This document shows positions 5,885 through 9,727 of a stretch of 9,727 nucleotides of DNA, in pieces. Source of the stretch: an uncultured Lachnospiraceae bacterium (GTDB lineage Bacteria; Bacillota; Clostridia; Lachnospirales; Lachnospiraceae); NCBI GenBank assembly GCA_947625995.1, contig CANQQN010000064.1, positions 1-9,727 of the forward strand, written 5' to 3'. The position numbers and the translations under genes were made by a program. Positions within the stretch are counted from its first letter, which is position 1. Every line of letters begins with the position of its first letter. A model generated the notes under the pieces. That model saw only the letters and a list, made by a program, of their open reading frames with translations. It searched no databases and was not told the origin of the DNA.

Positions 5885-8323
5885 CTAGATCACATAATCC
5901 GCAACCGGCCGCTCCATTGTCTCCGACAGTCCATACTGATCGTCGTATGCCTTCTCATCTAATATCAGCAGTCTGCCCTCCAGCGCCATAGAAAGTAGAC
6001 CAGCTTCCTCCAGACGCTTTCTCTGCCATGCAAAAATACTGATCATGTACGGCTTTGCCATTTGCAAAATATTCTTATATGCCTCTGGCTCGGAATATCT
6101 CTTCTGCATCTCCCGGATCTGCGCGATCAGTGCCTTTCCCTCCTGAAAGGGCGTTAGAACGTCCGTGGTATCCTGATCAAACACCTGAAACGTCTGGCCA
6201 ATCGTCTTAAACGGCTGATGCAGCTTATAATCTCTATTTTCCCTGCGGTCCATGTGCCCGTTTTTATTTGCCAAAAGATTCGCAAGATATACCGTTGTCC
6301 CATAAATTTCTGACTTTACCGGATAACGGATTTCTTGTTTCGTCTCCTCATACAAACACTGATAAAATCTTTTTACAGCCGTTGTTCCCGTATACTCTCC
6401 ATCTCCGGATCGTTTTAAATATTCCAGTACATGCACCGTACTGTTCTGGGCGTTTACAATATCCGGCAGCATGTTCAAATTTTCATTTTTCAAACGGATC
6501 AGATAAACCTTTCCCGTTCCTCCATATTCCATGCTACGGTCGCATCTTCCCGCAGCCTGCGCCAAATTATCAATCCCCGCCAGAACACGTACCACACACT
6601 GAAAAGATAGATCCACACCGGCTTCGATCAGCTGCGTGGAAACGCAGATCATTCTGTGCCTGGGCCGATTTGCCCGGAATTCATTCTGTATCAGGGACAG
6701 TTCCTGTTCCAGATCTATCATCACGTTCAGCCTATGTTTCTGACACATGGCGGTAGACAAATGAAAGACATGCCAGCCCTGCCGGTCCGCCTGCTGCCGG
6801 AGCAGTCCGTACAGGAGCTTTGCTTCTGTTTTTGTATTGCAGACCACCAAAAGCGACGCATTTGCTTTCATCAGTTCCCCGCAGAATGCAGCACATTCCT
6901 CAGGAGCCATTCCCATCGGATCCGTATGATCTATGATCTCTGCCCGCGCGAATACCTGAAGCTGCTTTTCATTCAGCCGCACTATGTCCGGGTCCGACGC
7001 AAAATGCAGAGGCCATTTCAATTCTTCAAAACAGGGCTGCGTGGCGGAGGACAAAACGATCGTGGCGTGACAGAACTGATGCAGAAAATTAAGCGCCATA
7101 TTAAACATCAGCGTAGTCTTTTTTGGAAGGGACTGAATCTCATCGATCACGATGACACTGTCGCACAATGCCTGCATTCTGCCAATGGCGGACAGCTTGT
7201 CATCGAACAGGATATTTAGAAACTGTACCAGCGTAGAGATGATGACCGGCGCGTTCCAGTTCTCTGCCAGGATCTCAAACGCGTCCAATTCTTCTGTCTG
7301 CGGATCACGTTCTTTTTCGTGGATCACATTTGAATGATGCTCCAAAACCTTTTGGGAATCCGGCACATAATCCCGGATTACCTTTGCATTCTGATCCAGT
7401 ACACTAAGCAGCGGGATGATAAAAATAATCCTCTTTTTTTTGTATTTTCGGGCGTGGGTAATGGCATATCTGAGGCTGCAAAGGGTTTTTCCGGCTCCCG
7501 TAGGCACATTTAACCGATAGATACCGCCCTTTCTTTCCGCAAATCGCCTGCACTGATCTGAGATTTCACCTCTGACCTGATCAAGTGGCGTATCCTTCTG
7601 TAAAGCCGTTAGTTTCTTTTCAAAATAATTCTCGTACGCTTCCCAGTTGACAGCCTGTTCCCCTATGCGTTTTCTCTGGGCCATAAATTCTCTGGTATCT
7701 CTTCTGTCCCCGTAGATCACGGCGGAAAGGAGCAGCCGCGTCAACATACTGACCTGAAAGAACACCGGCTCCGTTTTTTTTTGATATGTTTCTGACGCCT
7801 CAGAAAAAAATTCCCGGATTTCATCAACCGATTTGGCAAAACAGGTGCGAAGCTCTTCTTCACCGGCAATCTGAGAAAGAAAATTTGAAAGCGATTCCTG
7901 ATAGTATATTTCTTCCCGATCTTTTTTTAACCGGTGGCCAAAACCGTTTTCTCCGTCCAGATCCACACAGTCGAACATGCCGTGATGGGCGCCTGCGGCA
8001 AAGGCGAGAATTTCGGAAGTGAGCTTTGTCCATATTTCAAGATCCGCCATATGATAGGTTTCAAGAAGATATATGACTGCGGCAAAGGTATGATTGACGG
8101 AGCCTTTTCTCACCGGCTCCCCTCTATAGGCTTTCTCTATGTAGTCCACAAATTCTTTTTTGGATTTCCCAAGATCATGGATCAGTCCCGCCAGATAACC
8201 GCTGTTCCGGAACCTTTTTCCCATGCTCTCCGACGCATACGCCGCCGTCCGGCGGCAATGATCCGCCAGCGTCTGCTCCTTTTTTACCCCATGATCGTCT
8301 GTGATATGCGCCAATAATTTCAT
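5885..8323 (-). CDS. cas3: CRISPR-associated helicase/nuclease Cas3, type I-C
   Basis: Cas3 is recruited to the R-loop made by Cascade, nicks the displaced strand and unwinds and degrades target DNA. The 812-residue product has an N-terminal HD nuclease with H22, H49-D50 (LIHDLGK) and H113-H114. The SF2 helicase follows: NVPTGAGKT (272-280, K279 Walker A), DEIQ (394-397, in place of DEAD/H), SAT (426-428), STQLIEAGVD (562-571) and QAAGRCDR (589-596). The ATG at 8323 is preferred to a TTG at 8365 because AAGGGA (8338-8333) is nine bases upstream and MKLLAHI is a typical N-terminus. The stop is TAG at 5885. It is first in the operon, behind the promoter at 8430-8402. All visible catalytic motifs are intact. 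Confidence 0.97.
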   Translation of the reverse strand: MKLLAHITDDHGVKKEQTLADHCRRTAAYASESMGKRFRNSGYLAGLIHDLGKSKKEFVDYIEKAYRGEPVRKGSVNHTFAAVIYLLETYHMADLEIWTKLTSEILAFAAGAHHGMFDCVDLDGENGFGHRLKKDREEIYYQESLSNFLSQIAGEEELRTCFAKSVDEIREFFSEASETYQKKTEPVFFQVSMLTRLLLSAVIYGDRRDTREFMAQRKRIGEQAVNWEAYENYFEKKLTALQKDTPLDQVRGEISDQCRRFAERKGGIYRLNVPTGAGKTLCSLRYAITHARKYKKKRIIFIIPLLSVLDQNAKVIRDYVPDSQKVLEHHSNVIHEKERDPQTEELDAFEILAENWNAPVIISTLVQFLNILFDDKLSAIGRMQALCDSVIVIDEIQSLPKKTTLMFNMALNFLHQFCHATIVLSSATQPCFEELKWPLHFASDPDIVRLNEKQLQVFARAEIIDHTDPMGMAPEECAAFCGELMKANASLLVVCNTKTEAKLLYGLLRQQADRQGWHVFHLSTAMCQKHRLNVMIDLEQELSLIQNEFRANRPRHRMICVSTQLIEAGVDLSFQCVVRVLAGIDNLAQAAGRCDRSMEYGGTGKVYLIRLKNENLNMLPDIVNAQNSTVHVLEYLKRSGDGEYTGTTAVKRFYQCLYEETKQEIRYPVKSEIYGTTVYLANLLANKNGHMDRRENRDYKLHQPFKTIGQTFQVFDQDTTDVLTPFQEGKALIAQIREMQKRYSEPEAYKNILQMAKPYMISIFAWQRKRLEEAGLLSMALEGRLLILDEKAYDDQYGLSETMERPVADYVI

Positions 8324-8401
8324 TCCGGATATTCCCTTCGACCCCTTCAGACAACAGAAACACAAGCATGATTTAAATTCTCTTTATCGGAACTTTCTTT
8401 T

Positions 8402-8430
8402 ATAATATCAAACCACCGACATATTTTCAA
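8402..8430 (-). promoter_or_regulatory. Probable cas operon promoter
   Basis: On the minus strand TTGAAA (8430-8425) and TATTAT (8407-8402) are separated by exactly 17 bases. Transcription would begin near 8395, about 70 bases before the cas3 ATG. Both boxes are good matches to the housekeeping consensus and the site is the closest good one upstream of cas3. The -35 box lies inside the palindrome and direct repeat annotated next. Confidence 0.65.
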
Positions 8431-8454
8431 TATGTTTCCATGTAAATCAATATG
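8420..8454. promoter_or_regulatory. Candidate operator: palindrome plus phased direct repeat at the cas promoter
   Basis: TCAATATG occurs at 8427-8434 and again at 8447-8454, an exact 8-bp direct repeat with a 20-bp period (about two helical turns). The first copy also belongs to a palindrome, CATATT (8420-8425) with AATATG (8429-8434), which covers the -35 box. This layout suits a regulator binding one face of the DNA at and upstream of the promoter. The surroundings are AT-rich, so chance is not excluded, and no regulator gene is in the window. Confidence 0.45.
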
Positions 8455-8487
8455 CTGCCCTGCAATTTTAAATAAATATTTATATTC

Positions 8488-8607
8488 TTAAAGTTCTTTT
8501 GAAGACTTTATATATTGATATATACCTAAAGACGTTCCTATTAAGCCCAAAACAGAAATTACTGCACTTATAATTATCCACAAAGTTGAAGAAAAAAAAG
8601 TTGTCAT
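8488..8607 (-). CDS. 39-residue single-pass membrane peptide upstream of cas3
   Basis: I do not recognise this gene. An ATG at 8607 opens 39 codons ending in TAA at 8488. GGAGG (8621-8617), part of a longer AGGGGAGG, sits nine bases before the ATG, and an extended -10 promoter lies about 60 bases upstream. The peptide starts MTTFFSSTLW and has one strongly hydrophobic stretch at about residues 9-31 (including IIISAVISVLGLIG). It ends in a short polar tail with lysines at 34 and 37, suggesting a membrane helix with its C-terminus in the cytoplasm. It is on the cas strand, 164 bases before cas3, with no clear terminator between. Size and shape resemble type I toxin or holin-like peptides, but no antisense RNA is proven. 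It could also be a small regulatory or signalling peptide. Confidence 0.6.
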   Translation of the reverse strand: MTTFFSSTLWIIISAVISVLGLIGTSLGIYQYIKSSKEL

Positions 8608-8673
8608 TAAATTTATCCTCCCCTCAATTTATCATTAAAATTTTAATTAAAGATTTCTTGATATATTGTTAAT

Positions 8674-8702
8674 ATTATATCATAATTTATCTGAAATTTC
8701 TA
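8674..8702 (-). promoter_or_regulatory. Extended -10 promoter for the 39-residue peptide
   Basis: On the minus strand a perfect TATAAT (8679-8674) is preceded by TGA, giving the extended -10 form TGATATAAT. A weaker -35 box, TAGAAA (8702-8697), lies 17 bases upstream. Initiation near 8667 gives a leader of about 60 bases with a strong ribosome binding site. Because no obvious terminator follows the peptide gene, this promoter may also feed cas3. Confidence 0.55.
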
Positions 8703-8871
8703 TGTAGTGACACAATATTTGCTTTTTGTTTTGTATGATTACAATTCGTGTGTTACAACTGAATAAAAAACACAACTTATTTATACATAACATCGTTCTA
8801 ACAATGCTCCTTCTATCTCCTCACAACTACTTTCATAAATAAAATTATTTACCAAGTGTCTAAAGTGCAAC
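8703..8871. other. AT-rich spacer without a convincing gene
   Basis: With the promoter and 5' leader to its left, this is part of more than 300 bases between the 39-codon gene and the 60-codon gene. The only reading frame with any protein-like look is a 29-codon minus-strand stretch (8870-8784, stop at 8781-8783), which lacks a ribosome binding site and a good start. I see no RNA gene. Confidence 0.5.
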
Positions 8872-8916
8872 AAAAAAGCCGCTTACTTTTAAAAAATCAA
8901 TAAAAATAAGCGGCTT
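8872..8916 (-). terminator. Rho-independent terminator of the 60-codon gene
   Basis: AAGCCGCTTA (8876-8885) and TAAGCGGCTT (8907-8916) form a perfect 10-bp stem. On the minus strand the stem is followed by six T residues (8877-8872). It begins 15 bases after the stop codon at 8931, so it ends that transcript and insulates the 39-codon gene and the cas operon from it. Confidence 0.85.
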
Positions 8917-8930
8917 CATAATGATGTGCC

Positions 8931-9122
8931 TTAGACATATTCAATTTTCATTCTCTTAATCGGTGCGTTTACAACCTTGAATATCATCTCGTCAACACAG
9001 TCCGTATATCTGCCTTGCTGTATGGACTGATTTTTCAGTTCCACAAGGCTATGTAACAGCAGATGTCTTTCTTCGCTGTCCAGATATAGGTTATTTTTCT
9101 TTTCTCTCATATAAAACACCAT
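8931..9122 (-). CDS. Small conserved-looking hypothetical protein (59-63 residues)
   Basis: No function is recognised. The product is soluble and mostly helical, with a charged first half containing YLDSEERHLLLHSLVELKNQ and a second half with CVDEMIFKVVNAP, then basic residues near the end. Two starts compete. ATG at 9122 has AGGA immediately upstream but a leader of only about eight bases. ATG at 9110 has AAAGG twelve bases upstream and gives 59 residues starting MREKKNN. It has its own promoter (TTGAGC, 17 bases, TATAAT) and terminator, so it is a complete single-gene unit. Similar small proteins are, from memory, frequent in accessory regions and integrative elements of gut Clostridia; that link is weak. 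Confidence 0.7.
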   Translation of the reverse strand: MVFYMREKKNNLYLDSEERHLLLHSLVELKNQSIQQGRYTDCVDEMIFKVVNAPIKRMKIEYV

Positions 9123-9136
9123 CCTTTCCTGCTTTC

Positions 9137-9165
9137 ATTATATATGAAGCAGAAAGGTAGCTCAA
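9137..9165 (-). promoter_or_regulatory. Promoter of the small hypothetical gene
   Basis: On the minus strand TTGAGC (9165-9160) and a perfect TATAAT (9142-9137) are separated by 17 bases. Initiation would fall near 9130, just before the first ATG at 9122, which leaves a very short leader and slightly favours the ATG at 9110. Confidence 0.7.
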
Positions 9166-9178
9166 AGGTATAAAGTGG

Positions 9179-9210
9179 AAAAAAGCGTACCACTATCTTT
9201 AATGATACGC
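9179..9210 (-). terminator. Rho-independent terminator after the gene remnant
   Basis: In minus-strand RNA the segment 9210-9185 folds into an 11-pair stem (GCGUAUCAUUA with UAGUGGUACGC, two G-U pairs) with an AAGA loop. Six U residues (9184-9179) follow. It starts nine bases after the stop at 9219, so it was the native terminator of the gene now reduced to a remnant. Confidence 0.85.
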
Positions 9211-9218
9211 CCATGATT

Positions 9219-9422
9219 TTAAAATATATCAAAATGTTTCAGAGCATCTTTGATTGCTTCAACTTTTTCTGGTGTCGGCTGTTTCAATTCTTATACCGCA
9301 ATAGGGGCATCATACATCGACAATTTCAAATTCCGTTTCATCTCTGCTATATAAGCCGTATGTATCTTAAATCCATATTTCTTCTCTATATACTCTTGTA
9401 TCATCTTGCATGTAACCCGCAC
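9219..9422 (-). pseudogene. Broken remnant resembling the C-terminal tail of an RlmD/RumA-type rRNA methyltransferase
   Basis: Reading the minus strand from just after a stop at 9425-9423, 43 codons run through CKMIQEYIEKKYGF, KIHTAYIAEMKR and MYDAPIAV. A TAA (9293-9291) interrupts, and the same frame continues for 23 codons, ELKQPTPEKVEAIKDALKHF and then DIF, to the natural stop at 9219. The frame is kept across the TAA, as expected from one GAA-to-TAA change in a formerly continuous gene. From memory this resembles the C-terminal extension of 23S rRNA (uracil-5)-methyltransferases in gut Clostridia, with a few residues missing before TPEK. The catalytic part is absent and there is no good start. 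A native-looking terminator follows. The identity is moderate to low in certainty; the remnant status is better supported. Confidence 0.55.
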
Positions 9423-9676
9423 CTAGTAAAAAATCTTGAAAAATTCAAAATTATATTACATAAAGCGAGCGGGATCGGGCAGTAGTGGCAGAAACAGAAA
9501 GCTCGTGACTTTAGTCATACAAGGCTTCACGAGAGTCATTTGAGTTGCTTTTCACTGCAATGGCTTCGTTGTTTGCAAACATAAAAGATCGTATCAGAGG
9601 CACAAGAAATTTTCAAAAAAAGACTAGACTTTTTAGTAGAATTGTATATAATCCGATTTTTAACAGTGTTTTAAGG
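9423..9676. other. Gene-free flank with a short inverted repeat
   Basis: No gene is supported here. CTCGTGA (9502-9508) and TCACGAG (9527-9533) are a 7-bp inverted repeat with an 18-base interval, and a GC-rich patch lies at about 9465-9490 in otherwise AT-rich DNA. A 33-codon minus-strand open stretch containing MFANNEAIAVK (around 9575) ends inside the inverted repeat. It has no start signal and may be a decayed gene end or chance. Confidence 0.35.
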
Positions 9677-9721
9677 AAAAAAGTCCCAGAACCCGCTTAA
9701 ACAGTGGCTTTTGGGACTTTT
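9677..9721. terminator. Two-way rho-independent terminator at the right edge
   Basis: AAAAGTCCCA (9679-9688) and TGGGACTTTT (9712-9721) form a 10-bp stem that extends inward by about three pairs. On the minus strand it ends in six T residues (9682-9677); on the plus strand the right arm itself ends in four T residues. The gene it serves most likely lies beyond the right edge on the minus strand. Confidence 0.75.
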
Positions 9722-9727
9722 GCTTAT

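Noticed and set aside
6268..7219. Plus-strand open frames of more than 160 codons within cas3
   Set aside because: They overlap the helicase core of cas3 in antisense and show no family motif or ribosome binding site.
8324..8365. A longer Cas3 starting at a TTG at 8365
   Set aside because: The extra 14 residues are unlike the family, and the ATG at 8323 has a ribosome binding site and a typical N-terminus.
8658..8686. Plus-strand promoter-like TTGATA, 17 bases, CATAAT facing away from the 39-codon gene
   Set aside because: The segment is extremely AT-rich and no gene or terminated RNA lies downstream, so it is not listed as a feature.
8781..8870. 29-codon minus-strand open stretch containing NNFIYESSCEEIEGALLER
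   Set aside because: It reads somewhat like protein but has no start codon with a ribosome binding site and lies just after a terminator; it may be a remnant.
9213..9485. 90-codon open frame on the plus strand
   Set aside because: It runs antisense through the minus-strand remnant and lacks a ribosome binding site or any recognisable domain.

Overview
This window carries a complete type I-C CRISPR-Cas locus, all on the minus strand, with the leader-proximal end of its array at the left edge. Protein style, strong AGGAGG-type ribosome binding sites and the moderate-GC genes beside very AT-rich flanks suggest a gut-type Clostridia/Lachnospiraceae genome. That assignment is inferred, because no rRNA or housekeeping gene is present.

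In the direction of transcription (right to left) the locus reads cas3 (8323-5885), cas5c (5768-5049), cas8c (5048-3183) with an internal cas11c start at 3566, cas7c (3190-2342), cas4 (2342-1683), cas1 (1681-650) and cas2 (596-306). A 168-base A/T-tract leader (305-138) follows, then 32-base repeats at 137-106 and 71-40 and the last 6 bases of a third repeat at 6-1; the array runs out of the window. Every cas gene looks intact and the key catalytic motifs are visible. From cas5c to cas1 the genes abut or overlap by a few bases, so they are probably translationally coupled. A 116-base gap with a strong hairpin separates cas3 from the Cascade genes. Cas5c should cut the pre-crRNA, Cas5c/Cas8c/Cas7c/Cas11c form the surveillance complex, Cas3 degrades the target, and Cas4-Cas1-Cas2 acquire spacers.

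The right flank (8324-9727) is AT-rich. It holds a promoter for cas3 overlapped by an 8-bp direct repeat of 20-bp period, and a 39-codon gene for a one-helix membrane peptide (8607-8488) with its own extended -10 promoter and Shine-Dalgarno. Further right are a roughly 60-codon gene (9122-8931) with its own promoter and terminator, and a broken gene remnant (9422-9219) with an in-frame stop and its own terminator. The remnant resembles the C-terminal tail of an RlmD/RumA-type rRNA methyltransferase. The last 300 bases are gene-free and end in a two-way terminator. The flank looks like accessory DNA, possibly the scar of a mobile element.

The points most worth checking are the membrane micropeptide beside cas3, the internal Cas11c start, the phased repeats at the cas promoter, the cas3/cas5 hairpin, and the inverted repeat abutting the first CRISPR repeat.
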